Below are positions 1 through 10,439 of a DNA stretch of 64,000 bases, one piece after another (the stretch's first letter is position 1; every line of letters begins with the position of its first letter). Source of the DNA: Anaeromyxobacter sp. PSR-1 (GTDB taxonomy: Bacteria > Myxococcota > Myxococcia > Myxococcales > Anaeromyxobacteraceae); the NCBI RefSeq assembly GCF_000964525.1, contig NZ_BAZG01000003.1, forward strand, positions 1 to 64,000, written 5' to 3'. Below the pieces are notes generated by a model. The model was not told the origin of the DNA. It did not search any database and saw only the letters and a list, made by a program, of their open reading frames with translations. A program made the position numbers and the translations under genes.

Positions 1-31
1 GGTGGCGGCGGCGCCGTGAGCGGCCGCGGCC

Positions 32-778
32 TCACATCACCAGGCCGCCGTCCACGTCCACGGTGCGCCCGTCGAAGTAGTCGCACTCGATGACGAACCG
101 GACGGCCTTCCAGATGTCCTCCGGCTCGCCGATGCGCCCCACCGGCACCGCCGCCACCAGCGCGTCGCGCGCCTTCTGGTTCATGCCCTTCGTCATGGGC
201 GTCTCGATCATCCCGGGCGCCACCGCGCCCACCCGGACGCCGAGCGGCGCGAACTCGCGCGCCCAGGTGACCGTGTTCGCCGCGAGCGAGGCCTTCGCGG
301 CGACGTAGTTCGACTGGCCGCGGTTGCCGTGCCGCGCCACCGAGGAGAGGTTCACCACCACGCCGGGCCGGGTGCCGGCCCGGGCCATCGCCGCCACCGC
401 CTCGCGCACCATGCGCGTCGCGCCGGTGAGGTTCACCGCGATCACCGCGTCCCAGTCGGCCTCGGAGAGGGTCGTCACCTCGCCGCTCGCGCGATCGCGG
501 CGCACGAGCAGGCCGTCGCGGATGATCCCGGCGTTGTTGACGAGCGCGTTCAGCCCGCCCATCGCGCCGGCCGCCCAGGCCACGAACGCCCGCGCGTCGT
601 CCGGGCTGGTCACGTCGAGCCGGCGCCGGTGGACGCCCTCGGGCAGCGCGGCGAGGCCCGCCTCGTTCACGTCGCCGGCGGCCACCTTGGCGCCGGCCTC
701 GGCGAGCCGCCGGGCGAAGTGCGCGCCCATCCCCTGGGCCGCGCCGGTCACGATCACCTTCAGGTCGCGAAGCTCCAC
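32..778 (-). CDS. SDR-family oxidoreductase (3-oxoacyl-ACP reductase-like)
   Basis: This is a 248-residue classical short-chain dehydrogenase, predicted to be a cytoplasmic NAD(P)-dependent ketone/alcohol oxidoreductase. The Rossmann motif TGAAQGMG lies near residue 11, followed by NNAG near the end of beta-4, the catalytic Ser in NLSSVARHG, YVAAK (Tyr and Lys) and the usual C-terminal DGG. The start is a GTG at 778 because a GGAGGAGG ribosome site lies just upstream; a longer reading to 913 has no homology-like N-terminus. It is divergent from the TetR gene, sharing a 126-base control region. The closest family description is FabG-like, but the natural substrate cannot be read from sequence. 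The neighbouring acyl-CoA ligase and KASIII-like genes suggest a beta-ketoacyl or related substrate (inference). Confidence 0.9.
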   Translation of the reverse strand: MELRDLKVIVTGAAQGMGAHFARRLAEAGAKVAAGDVNEAGLAALPEGVHRRRLDVTSPDDARAFVAWAAGAMGGLNALVNNAGIIRDGLLVRRDRASGEVTTLSEADWDAVIAVNLTGATRMVREAVAAMARAGTRPGVVVNLSSVARHGNRGQSNYVAAKASLAANTVTWAREFAPLGVRVGAVAPGMIETPMTKGMNQKARDALVAAVPVGRIGEPEDIWKAVRFVIECDYFDGRTVDVDGGLVM

Positions 779-904
779 GTTTCCCTCCTCCGGCGCAGGC
801 CGTGAGCCGAGACGGTAGCCGTGCCGCGGCGCGGCGCGCTCGCTCCCTGATGGGCACCCGGCTTTACTTCGCCACCGCGGGCCGGACAAGCTCCGGGATG
901 AAAC

Positions 905-1564
905 ATGAATCAACCTTCAACTTCACTGCCCGCCACCGCGCGCGGCCTGCGCACCCGCCGGAAGCTGGTCGAGGCGGCCGAGGTCGTGTTCGGCGAGAAG
1001 GGCTTCGAGGCGGCGTCCATCTCGGACATCACCCGCCAGGCCGGCGTGGCGCTGGGCACGTTCTACGTGTACTTCGCCGACAAGCGGGCGCTGTTCGTGG
1101 AGGTGGTGGACGGCCTGGGCGCGCGGCTCCGCGAGGCGCTCGCCGAGGGGATCGCGGCGGCGGGCACCGGCGACCGGCTGGCGGTCGAGCGCGCCGGGTT
1201 CGACGCCTTCTTCCGCTTCGTGAGCCGGCACCGGCTGCTCTACCGGGTGGTGCGGCAGGCCGAGTTCATCGACCAGGAGTGCTTCCGCCGCTACTACCGC
1301 AGCTTCGCCGAGCCCTACGCCCGGGCGCTGGAGCGCGCGCAGGCGGCCGGCGAGCTGCGCCGCCTGGACCCGGAGGCGCTCGCCTACGCGCTCATGGGCA
1401 TGGCCGACTTCCTGGGCATGCGCTACGTGCTGTGGGGCCGCGGGCGCCAGGCCGAGGCCGCGCTCGAGGCGGCGGTGGACTTCATCCGCGGCGGCATGGC
1501 GGCCGTCCCGCCCGCCGCCCGCGCGCGGCGGAGCCGGTCCGGCCGCGCCGGGAGGAAGGCGTGA
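905..1564 (+). CDS. TetR/AcrR-family transcriptional regulator
   Basis: This 219-residue protein has an N-terminal TetR helix-turn-helix at about residues 16-65, with the hallmark GTFYVYFADKRALF recognition-helix region. The ligand domain is a less conserved, helix-rich C-terminal half ending in a basic Arg-rich tail. TetR proteins usually repress neighbouring operons and release DNA on ligand binding. Its position between the divergent SDR and the downstream KASIII-like/ligase genes makes both the likely targets (inference). Its GTGA junction overlaps the next gene, so it is probably co-transcribed and autoregulated. The ATG at 905 has only a weak ribosome site. I see no strong palindromic operator in the short upstream region. 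Confidence 0.9.
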   Translation: MNQPSTSLPATARGLRTRRKLVEAAEVVFGEKGFEAASISDITRQAGVALGTFYVYFADKRALFVEVVDGLGARLREALAEGIAAAGTGDRLAVERAGFDAFFRFVSRHRLLYRVVRQAEFIDQECFRRYYRSFAEPYARALERAQAAGELRRLDPEALAYALMGMADFLGMRYVLWGRGRQAEAALEAAVDFIRGGMAAVPPAARARRSRSGRAGRKA

Positions 1565-2568
1565 GGTCGGCCCGCATCCTCTCCACCGGGCGCTGCGTCC
1601 CGGCGCGCGTGGTCACGAACGCCGAGCTGGAGGCGCGCCTCGGCGAGCCGGTGGACGAGTGGCTCCGCGAGAACGTGGGCATCCGCGAGCGGCGGGTGAT
1701 GGCGCCGGACCAGGTCACGAGCGACCTCGCCGCCGAGGCCGCCCGCCAGGCGCTCTCGCGCGCCGGGCTGTCCGCCGCCGACCTCGACCTCGTCATCGTG
1801 GCCACCGACACGCCCGACCAGCCCAGCCCGGCCACCGCCTCGGTGCTGCTGCACAAGCTCGGCGCGTCGCGCGCCGGCGGGTACGACCTCAACTGCGCCT
1901 GCGCCGGCTTCGTCACCGCGCTCGACGTCGCCGCGAAGACCCTCGCGGCCGACGAGGCGTACCGTCACGTGCTGGTGGTCGGCGCGTACGGGATGAGCCG
2001 CCACGTGGATCCGTCGGACAAGCGCACCTGCACGCTGTTCGCGGACGGGGCCGGCGCGGTGCTGCTCGGGGCCGGCGACGCGCCCGGCTTCCTGGGCGCG
2101 AAGCTCGACGCGGCCGGCGAGTACCACGACGCGCTCGGGATCTACCAGGGCGGCACGCTCCAGCCGGCCACGCCGGAGTGGGTCGCCGCGCACGGCCAGC
2201 CGTTCGTGCGCTTCGTCCGCAAGTTCCCGGCCACCTTCAACACCGACCGCTGGCCGCCACTGGTGGACGCGGTGCTGGCGCGCGCCCGCGTCCGCCGCGA
2301 GGACGTGGCGCTGTACGTGTTCACCCAGCTCAACCTCCGCACCATCGAGGCCACCATGGCCGCGCTGGGCCAGCCCATGTCGCGGACCCACTGCACCATG
2401 GAGCGCTGGGGCTACACCGGGTCGGCCTGCATCCCCATGACGCTCGACGACGCCGCCCAGGCCGGGAAGCTCCGGCCCGGCGACCTGGTGGCGCTGGTCG
2501 CCTCCGGCGGCGGGCTCGCCATGGCGGCGGCGCTCGTCCGATGGACCGCCGCGGCCGCCTCACCCTGA
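1561..2568 (+). CDS. KASIII (FabH)-like thiolase-fold enzyme with altered active site
   Basis: At 335 residues this has the normal length of a beta-ketoacyl-ACP synthase III. It retains the KASIII frame: the nucleophile Cys114 in NCACAGF, the DGAGAVLLG stretch and the C-terminal GGG. Known FabH enzymes use Cys-His-Asn for decarboxylative condensation. Here the His position (PHQAN in FabH) reads FTQLN, with Thr255, and the Asn position (HGNT) reads WGYT, with Tyr285. Ordinary malonyl-ACP condensation is therefore doubtful. Acyl transfer, or a condensation that does not need decarboxylation, is an alternative. The GTG start overlaps the TetR stop (GTGA) and the acyl-CoA ligase follows at once, so the two probably act on the same acyl group. 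Confidence 0.85.
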   Translation: MRSARILSTGRCVPARVVTNAELEARLGEPVDEWLRENVGIRERRVMAPDQVTSDLAAEAARQALSRAGLSAADLDLVIVATDTPDQPSPATASVLLHKLGASRAGGYDLNCACAGFVTALDVAAKTLAADEAYRHVLVVGAYGMSRHVDPSDKRTCTLFADGAGAVLLGAGDAPGFLGAKLDAAGEYHDALGIYQGGTLQPATPEWVAAHGQPFVRFVRKFPATFNTDRWPPLVDAVLARARVRREDVALYVFTQLNLRTIEATMAALGQPMSRTHCTMERWGYTGSACIPMTLDDAAQAGKLRPGDLVALVASGGGLAMAAALVRWTAAAASP

Positions 2569-2579
2569 GGACCTCGCAC

Positions 2580-4120
<1,541 letters not shown>

Positions 4121-4124
<4 letters not shown>

Positions 4125-5428
4125 GCGCCGCCGCCGCGCAGCCCTGGTGGCGCGAGCCCACCCGCCCGCAGTGGATCTCCTTCCTGGCCGCCTGGCTGGG
4201 CTGGGTGCTGGACGGCTTCGACTTCACCGTGTTCCTGCTGGTGATGCCGGCCATCGCCCGGGAGTTCGGCGTCACCTACGCCGCGACCGCGTGGAGCATC
4301 ACGCTCACGCTGCTGTTCCGGCTCGCAGGCGGGTACGGCGCCGGCTGGCTCGCGGATCGGGCGGGCCGGAAGCTCCCGCTCATGATCTCCATCGTGTGGT
4401 TCGCGGTCTGCGACGGGGCGGTGGCCTTCGCGCCGTCCTTCGGCTGGGTGCTCGTGTTCCGCACGCTGTTCGGGTTCGGGATGGGCGCCGAGTGGACCAG
4501 CGGCGCCACGCTCGCCATGGAGAACTGGCCGGAGCGCAGCCGCGGCATCGCCTCCGGGATCCTGCAGGGCAGCTGGGCCATCGGCTACATGCTCGCCGCG
4601 GTGGCCGCCGCGACGGTGGTCCCGGCGTTCGGCTGGCGCGCCCTGTTCCTGCTGGCCGCGCTCCCCGCGCTGCTGGTGCTGCCCATCCGCGCGTTCGTGC
4701 CGGAGAGCCCGGACTGGCGGAGGGCCCGGGACGCGGCGCCCCGGATCTCCGGGCGCGAGCTGCTCGCCGCGGGCGTGCTCGGCCGCATCGGCTGGGCGAG
4801 CGTGCTGTGGGGGGTCTGCTTCGCGATCTACTACGGCCTCACCGGCCTGTGGCCCACGCTGCTCCAGGCGGAGCTGGGGCTCGCGCCGGGCGCGGTGGCC
4901 TGGCTGGTGATCCTCTTCAACGGCGGGATGATGGCGGGCGCCATCGCCTGCGGCGCGATCGCGACCCGGTACGGCGTCCTCTGGGCCCTCGCGGCGCCGG
5001 TGGTGCTGCTGCTCCCGGTGCTGCCGCTGTACGTGGGCGCCGCGCCTTCGCTGCTGTGGCTGGGCGCGCTCGGCGCCGGGGCGCTCGGCGCCGGCATCTC
5101 CGGGGTCACGCCGGTGCTGCTCACGATCCTGTTCCCGCCGGCGGTGCGGGCGCGCAGCGTGGGCATCGTCTACCACGTGGGCGCGCTGCTCGCCGCCGCC
5201 ACCCCGGCGCTGGTGGCGACGCTGGCCGCCGACGGGCGCATGCCGCTCTCCCGCGCGCTCGCCGGCACGGTGGCCGCCGCCGCGCTGCTCACGCTCGCGA
5301 TCCTGTTCCTCCGCCCGAGGAACGTCCTCCCTCCGGAGGCGCTCGCCGCCGCACGCGGCGCCCCGAGACCGCCGGCCCGCCGGCCGGCCCCACCGCAGCC
5401 GCAGACGAACGAAAGGAGCACGCCATGA
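4121..5428 (+). CDS. MFS transporter, acid:proton symporter type
   Basis: A 435-residue major facilitator permease with about twelve hydrophobic segments. The first helix carries AWLGWVLDGFDFTVF, a signature of the acid:H+ symporter branches (sialate, lactate, aromatic acids). The loop between helices 2 and 3 has LADRAGRK. The C-terminal tail is Pro/Ala-rich. The GTG start overlaps the ligase stop. Co-location with an acyl-CoA ligase suggests uptake of the acid that the ligase activates (inference); export of a product cannot be excluded. Confidence 0.88.
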
Positions 5429-6033
5429 CGAAGCGCATCGCCATCGCAGCCCTCGCCGCCCTCGCCCTCGCCGCCTGCGGAGGCTCCGACAGCGACCCGC
5501 CCTCCGGACCGACCCTCGACACCGCCACCGCCATCGGCACCTACCTCGACGGCAAGCGCTGGGTGATGACCGGCAATGACATCCCCACCTACCCGAACGG
5601 CTACAGCGAGGACGTGAACTACGGCGCCGCCACGCAGTGCTACAACCGCGTCACGCTGTCGATGGCGGCCTCCACCTGGACCACGGTGAGCGCGCTCGGC
5701 ACGCTGACCGGCGCGCCCAATGCCGGCGACACGGGCGACTGCGATCGCACCACCGTGCTCGCCACGCTGCCGGCGTTCAACTCGAACGCGGTGCTGATCG
5801 AGAACGTCGCCGCGGGCGGCGCGTGCTTCGACATCACCGTGACGTACACCGGCTTCGCGCAGGAGGGCCGCGGCAAGTTCAGCGCCGACGGGCGCACCAT
5901 GACGCTCGAGCTGTTCTTCTCCGGCCAGGCCACCGGCCACCGCTGCGCGAACGGCGCGGTGGGCGCGTCCTCCGTCACGCTCAACGGCGCCGCGTTCACC
6001 GGCAACGCGCAGCAGGTCTACCGGCTCCAGTAG
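5425..6033 (+). CDS. Predicted lipoprotein of unknown function
   Basis: This 202-residue protein has a lipoprotein signal ending in LAAC (Cys18), followed by a Gly/Ser/Asp-rich linker. The mature part is rich in Thr, Gly and Asn with several Cys (CYN, CDR, CFD, CAN) that could form disulfides in the periplasm or at the surface. I do not recognise the family. The ATG overlaps the permease stop (ATGA) with a good AAAGGAG ribosome site, so it belongs to the same operon. An outer-membrane barrel gene follows, and a binding or docking role for the hydrophobic substrate is possible but not shown. Confidence 0.8.
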   Translation: MTKRIAIAALAALALAACGGSDSDPPSGPTLDTATAIGTYLDGKRWVMTGNDIPTYPNGYSEDVNYGAATQCYNRVTLSMAASTWTTVSALGTLTGAPNAGDTGDCDRTTVLATLPAFNSNAVLIENVAAGGACFDITVTYTGFAQEGRGKFSADGRTMTLELFFSGQATGHRCANGAVGASSVTLNGAAFTGNAQQVYRLQ

Positions 6034-6118
6034 CGCGGCGATCCGGGCCGGGCGCGCGGTGCGCCCGGCCTGCCCCGTCACGAAGCGCGCACCCGCTCTC
6101 CCGCCCGGAGGCCTCCAC

Positions 6119-7774
6119 ATGGCGTCGCCCTCCCGCACCCCGCCCGGCCATCTCGCCGCGCTCGCCGCCGGCCTGCTCGCGCTCCTGCCCTGCGCCGGCG
6201 CGGCCCAGTCGCCGGCGGTCCCCGGGCTCTACTTCCCGGACTGGTACGACCAGCACGCGCGCGAGCACGACGCGCCGCCGCAGCAGTTCCGGCTCATCAA
6301 CTACTTCCTCACCCGCGCCACCTTCACGAACGCGCTCGGCGACCCCTCCGGCCTGAAGGGCGTCTCGCTCGGCCCCTACGGCCAGTTCGCCGGCAGCGCG
6401 GTGTACGCCGGCGCCACCGGCGCGGGCGCGTGGGTGGAGCAGCGCTGGATCCCGGTGGTCGAGTTCACGCCCAACTTCCTCGACGGCCGCGCCGCGTTCC
6501 GCGCGCAGATCGAGGTGGACTACGTGTGGGGCCGCGCCGCCAACACGGTGCAGCCGAACGAGGGCGGCGGCCTCAACGCCGACCAGGTGAACGTCCAGAC
6601 CAAGAACGTGAACGTCGCGATCTACCCGTGGAAGGACCCCGACGTCCTCACCGTGCTCCTCGGCACGCAGCCGCTCTACGACACCCCGCTCGACCCCACC
6701 CGCACCGGCCTCGCCGACGTGGTGCGCACCGGCTACAAGCTCGCGTTCGCCGGCAGCGACGCCACCGGCATCCAGCTGTTCCAGGCGAAGCGCGGCCGCA
6801 GCCGCCTGTCCTGGTTCCCGCTCGACTCGGCCCAGCCGGACAAGGCGACCCGCGACGATCCCAGGCTCGCGTTCACCTGGATCGCCATGGCCGATCACCA
6901 GGTCGAGCTCGCGCCCGGCACCTGGCTCGGCGCCTCGCTCTGGTACCTCGACGACACCACCAAGGGCGACGCCTACGCGTACGAGGGGCTGGTGCGGGCC
7001 GGCCCCGGCTCGGGCGGCCTGTCGGCGTTCACCGGCACGCAGCCGTTCCAGATCGAGCGCGCCAACGGGCGCGTGGCCTGGGCCGGCGTGAACGCGCACC
7101 ACAACATCGACTTCCGCGCCGGGCGCCTCGGCGCGTCCGGCTGGTTCATGTACAACGCCGGCCGCTACGAGTCGCAGCGGCCCGACACGGCGCTCAACCG
7201 GAGCGTGGACGTGCGCGGCTTCGCCGCCGACGCGGAGCTGCTCTGGAACCACGGCCGCACCGCCGGCGACCTCGCCACGCTCGAGGCGGTGGTGTCGAAC
7301 GGCGACTCGAACCCGACCGACGGGAAGTACACCGGGCCGTTCACGCTCAACTACTACGGCCTGCCCGGCGCGGTCTGGTTCAACCACCGCATGCTGCTGC
7401 TGTTCCCGTTCACGAGCACGGTGAACAACTACAGCGGCGCGGTGACCGATCTCTCCAACCAGGGCTCGGGCATGCTGGCGCTGGTGGGCAGCGCCGCCTA
7501 CGACGTGGTGCCCAACAAGCTGAACGTGAAGCTGGGCGCCGGGCACGGGCGCTCCTGGGCGACGCCGCCCGCGTTCGCCGGCAGCGCCACCGCGCGCGGC
7601 AAGACCATCGGCACCGAGGTGAACGCGGAGGTGAAGTACACGTTCCGCTACCTCATGACGGTCGGCCTGCACGGCGGGTACCTGTTCCGCGGCGACTGGT
7701 TCGACGGCGAGACCTCGCGCGTGAAGAAGGACCCGTACGCGCTCTACACCACCTTCACCTGGTACGCGTTCTAG
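6119..7774 (+). CDS. Predicted outer-membrane beta-barrel protein
   Basis: This 551-residue exported protein has a signal peptide of about 33 residues ending near GAAQS, followed by many alternating amphipathic segments rich in aromatic residues. It ends in TFTWYAF, the terminal aromatic typical of barrels assembled by BamA. The fold is therefore read as a large porin-like barrel, perhaps for hydrophobic compounds. No plug domain or TonB box is visible. The ATG at 6119 follows CCCGGAGGCC, a good ribosome site. It sits between a lipoprotein and a lipoprotein hydrolase in the TetR-controlled cluster and probably provides outer-membrane passage for the same substrate (inference). Confidence 0.8.
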   Translation: MASPSRTPPGHLAALAAGLLALLPCAGAAQSPAVPGLYFPDWYDQHAREHDAPPQQFRLINYFLTRATFTNALGDPSGLKGVSLGPYGQFAGSAVYAGATGAGAWVEQRWIPVVEFTPNFLDGRAAFRAQIEVDYVWGRAANTVQPNEGGGLNADQVNVQTKNVNVAIYPWKDPDVLTVLLGTQPLYDTPLDPTRTGLADVVRTGYKLAFAGSDATGIQLFQAKRGRSRLSWFPLDSAQPDKATRDDPRLAFTWIAMADHQVELAPGTWLGASLWYLDDTTKGDAYAYEGLVRAGPGSGGLSAFTGTQPFQIERANGRVAWAGVNAHHNIDFRAGRLGASGWFMYNAGRYESQRPDTALNRSVDVRGFAADAELLWNHGRTAGDLATLEAVVSNGDSNPTDGKYTGPFTLNYYGLPGAVWFNHRMLLLFPFTSTVNNYSGAVTDLSNQGSGMLALVGSAAYDVVPNKLNVKLGAGHGRSWATPPAFAGSATARGKTIGTEVNAEVKYTFRYLMTVGLHGGYLFRGDWFDGETSRVKKDPYALYTTFTWYAF

Positions 7775-7785
7775 CGGAGGCGCCC

Positions 7786-8808
7786 ATGACCCTCGCACGA
7801 CAGCTCGGCGCCGCCGCCCTGGCCGTGGCCCTCGCGGCCTGCGCCCCGCGCTACTCCGGCCGGCCGCCGCTCGAGTTCCAGGACCTCCCCTACGCCGGGC
7901 CGGACGGGAAGGCCTGGCCGGTCGCCACCCGCGAGCTGCCCGAGACGGCGCGCGCCTACGGGATGGCCCGGCCGCCGAAGGTGGCCTACGTGGAGCTGGG
8001 CAAGGGCGGGCCGAAGGGGACGCTGCTCTTCGTCCACGGGCTCGGCAGCTACCTCAAGTTCTGGTGGTTCCAGCTCGACGCGTTCGCCGCGGACGGCTGG
8101 CACGTCGTCGCGCTCGACCTGCCCGGCTACGGGCGGTCGGAGAAGCCGGCCTCGTTCCCGTACACCATGGAGGCGATGGCCGACGCTGCCCGCGAGCTCG
8201 CGCGCGGCCTCGGCGCGGAGCGGCCGGTGCTGGTCGGCCACTCGATGGGCGCGCAGGTGGCGCTCTCCTGGGCCATCCGCTACCCCGAGGACGTGCGCGC
8301 GCTGGTGCTCACCTCGCCCGCGGGGTTCGAGACGTTCAGCGCGCGCGAGCGGGCCTGGTTCGAGCAGGCCTACTCGACCGCGCTCGTGAAGAGCGTCCCC
8401 GAGTACGGGATCTGGGGCACGGTGGCGCAGGCGAACTTCGCCCGCTTCCGGCCCGAGCTGCGCTGGCTGGTGGAGGAGCGGGTGCGCCTGGCGCGCGCGG
8501 CGGCGTTCGACCAGTACGCGTACGCGCAGGTGCGGAGCGTGCAGGGGCTCGCGCGGAACGACTTCGTGCGGCAGAGCCTGGGCCGGGTGACCGCGCCGGC
8601 GCTCATCGTGTTCGGGGAGCAGGACCGGCTCATCCCGAACCCGTTCCTGCACGGCGGCTTCCCGCGCGAGGTGTTCGAGGTGGGCCACCGCGGCCTCGCC
8701 GGCTCGCGGCTGGTGGGCCTCGCCGGCTGCGGCCACTCGGTGCAGCTCGACTGCCCGCGCGAGTACGGCGAGGCGGTGAAGGGCTTCCTGGCGGGGGTGG
8801 GGCAGTAG
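7786..8808 (+). CDS. Alpha/beta-hydrolase lipoprotein
   Basis: This 340-residue protein has a lipobox with Cys19 (ALAAC), so it is probably anchored in the outer or inner membrane facing the periplasm. The fold signatures are FVHGLGSYLKFW (oxyanion region), the nucleophile elbow GHSMG, an acid in FGEQDRLIP and the catalytic His in GCGHSVQLD. The best family description is an esterase/lactonase-type hydrolase of the alpha/beta superfamily. It lies 11 bases after the barrel gene behind a GCGGAGG ribosome site. Hydrolysis of an ester before uptake of the freed acid would link it to the permease and ligase (inference). Confidence 0.87.
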   Translation: MTLARQLGAAALAVALAACAPRYSGRPPLEFQDLPYAGPDGKAWPVATRELPETARAYGMARPPKVAYVELGKGGPKGTLLFVHGLGSYLKFWWFQLDAFAADGWHVVALDLPGYGRSEKPASFPYTMEAMADAARELARGLGAERPVLVGHSMGAQVALSWAIRYPEDVRALVLTSPAGFETFSARERAWFEQAYSTALVKSVPEYGIWGTVAQANFARFRPELRWLVEERVRLARAAAFDQYAYAQVRSVQGLARNDFVRQSLGRVTAPALIVFGEQDRLIPNPFLHGGFPREVFEVGHRGLAGSRLVGLAGCGHSVQLDCPREYGEAVKGFLAGVGQ

Positions 8809-8812
8809 AGGG

Positions 8813-8907
8813 CCCCTCGACTCCGCCCGCCTGCGGCGGGCTACGCTCGGGGTGAGCGTCCCTCGACTCCGCGCGGCCGAGGGGCCGCGCTACGCTCGGG
8901 ATGAGCG
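8813..8907. repeat. Two tandem long-form hairpin repeats between convergent genes
   Basis: Two units of the window-wide repeat family lie back to back. Each runs CCCTCGACTCCG, then a central hairpin, then CTACGCTCGGG and TGAGCG. The central stems are GCCCGCC/GGCGGGC in the first unit and CGCGGCC/GGCCGCG in the second: different sequences, both self-complementary. They fill the space between the hydrolase gene and livF, which end towards each other, so they could act as a two-way transcription terminator. Confidence 0.85.
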
Positions 8908-8913
8908 AACGCT

Positions 8914-9630
8914 TCACTCCCCCAGGTACGCCTTCCGCACCTCGGGCGAGGCGAGCAGCTCGGCGCCGGTGCCCTGCATGACGATGTTGCCGGTCTCGAG
9001 CACGTAGGCGCGGTGGGCGAGCTGGAGCGCCTTGTGCGCGTTCTGCTCGACGAGCAGGAGCGCCACGCCCTCGCGGTTCACCTCGCGCAGCACGGTGAAG
9101 ATCTTCTCCACCACCTGCGGCGCGAGCCCGAGCGACGGCTCGTCGAGCAGCATGAGGCGCGGCTTGCTCATGAGCGCGCGCGCCACCGCCAGCATCTGCT
9201 GCTCGCCGCCGGAGAGCGTGCCGCACACCTGCGTGCGCCGCTCCGCCAGGATGGGGAAGAGCGCATAGGCGCGCTCGGCGTCGCGCAGGATGCCGGCGCG
9301 GTCGCGGCGCAGGTAGGCGCCGAGCTCGAGGTTCTCGCGCACGGTCAGGTTGAGGAAGATGCCGCGCCCCTCGGGCGCGTGGGCCATGCCGCGCGCCACC
9401 AGCGCGTGCGAGGGCAGCCGGGTCACGTCCTCGCCGCGGAAGCGCACCGCGCCGCCGGAGGCGCGGATCATGCGGGAGACGGCGCGGAGCGTGGTGGTCT
9501 TGCCCGCGCCGTTCGCGCCGATGAGCGCCACCACCTGGCCGTCCGGGACCTCGAGCGAGAGGCCGCGCAGCGCCTCGATGGCGCCGTAGTGCACCCGCAG
9601 CCCGTCGACCTGCAGGATGGGCCCGCTCAC
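8914..9630 (-). CDS. livF: Branched-chain amino-acid-type ABC transporter ATPase LivF
   Basis: A 238-residue ATPase. Walker A is GANGAGKTT, the signature is LSGGEQQ, Walker B is LMLLDEP and the switch His lies in the VEQNAHKA region typical of LivF. It pairs with LivG to power uptake through LivHM in the inner membrane. The GTG start overlaps the livG stop by four bases (GTGA), and it is the last gene of the five-gene operon. The repeat pair follows its stop. The family imports branched-chain amino acids, but also urea, amides or aromatic acids, so the substrate is open. The neighbouring acid-activation cluster makes a carboxylate plausible. Confidence 0.92.
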   Translation of the reverse strand: MSGPILQVDGLRVHYGAIEALRGLSLEVPDGQVVALIGANGAGKTTTLRAVSRMIRASGGAVRFRGEDVTRLPSHALVARGMAHAPEGRGIFLNLTVRENLELGAYLRRDRAGILRDAERAYALFPILAERRTQVCGTLSGGEQQMLAVARALMSKPRLMLLDEPSLGLAPQVVEKIFTVLREVNREGVALLLVEQNAHKALQLAHRAYVLETGNIVMQGTGAELLASPEVRKAYLGE

Positions 9631-10439
9631 GGGTGCGCCCCCGGCCCGGCCGGCCGCTCGATGTGCTTCTCCTCGAGGTACGCGTCGCCCAGGTACGCCT
9701 CGATCACCTTCGGGTCCTTCCGGATCGCCTCCGGCTTCCCCTCGGCGATGGTGACGCCGTGGTCGAGCACCAGCACGCGCTCGGAGACGCCCATCACGAG
9801 CCGCATGTCGTGCTCGATCACCAGGATGGCGAGGCCGAAGCGATCGCGGAGGTCGCGGATGAGCGCCATGAGCTCGAGCTTCTCGGCCGCGTTCATGCCC
9901 GCGGCGGGCTCGTCCAGGCACAGCACCTTGGGCCCGGTGGCGAGCGCGCGCGCGATCTCGAGCCGGCGCTGCTCGCCGTACGGGAGGTTGCGGGCGATCT
10001 CGCCGCGGCGGTGCGAGAGCCCCATCACCTCGAGGTAGCGCTCGGCGCGCTCCAGGATGCGGGCCTCCTCCTCGCGGTGGCGGCCGGTGAGCAGCAGCGC
10101 GTCGAAGAAGCCGGTGCGCGCGCCGGCGTGGCAGGCGATGCGCACGTTGTCGAGCGCCGACAGCTCCCGGAACAGGCGGATGTTCTGGAAGGTGCGGGCG
10201 ATGCCGCGGGCGCAGATCTGGTGGGGCCGCTGCCCGTTCACCACCTCGCCGGCCACCACCACCTCGCCCTCGCTCGGCCGGTACACGCCGGTGATGGCGT
10301 TGAAGGCGGTGGTCTTGCCGGCGCCGTTCGGCCCGATGAGCCCGACCAGCTCGCCGGGCGCGAGCGAGAGGCTGAAGGACGAGAGCGCCTTCAGGCCGCC
10401 GAAGCGCATGGTGACCGACTTCACGTGGAGCGGGATCAC
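9627..10439 (-). CDS. livG: Branched-chain amino-acid-type ABC transporter ATPase LivG
   Basis: A 270-residue ATPase. Walker A is GPNGAGKTT, the signature is the LivG form LPYGEQRRLEIARAL, Walker B is VLCLDEPAAGMN, and the end carries the LivG-type AYLGD tail. The start is a GTG at 10439 overlapping the livM stop (GTGA); a longer reading has no family support. It forms the heterodimeric motor with LivF. Nothing in the sequence is missing or truncated. Confidence 0.92.
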   Translation of the reverse strand: MIPLHVKSVTMRFGGLKALSSFSLSLAPGELVGLIGPNGAGKTTAFNAITGVYRPSEGEVVVAGEVVNGQRPHQICARGIARTFQNIRLFRELSALDNVRIACHAGARTGFFDALLLTGRHREEEARILERAERYLEVMGLSHRRGEIARNLPYGEQRRLEIARALATGPKVLCLDEPAAGMNAAEKLELMALIRDLRDRFGLAILVIEHDMRLVMGVSERVLVLDHGVTIAEGKPEAIRKDPKVIEAYLGDAYLEEKHIERPAGPGAHP

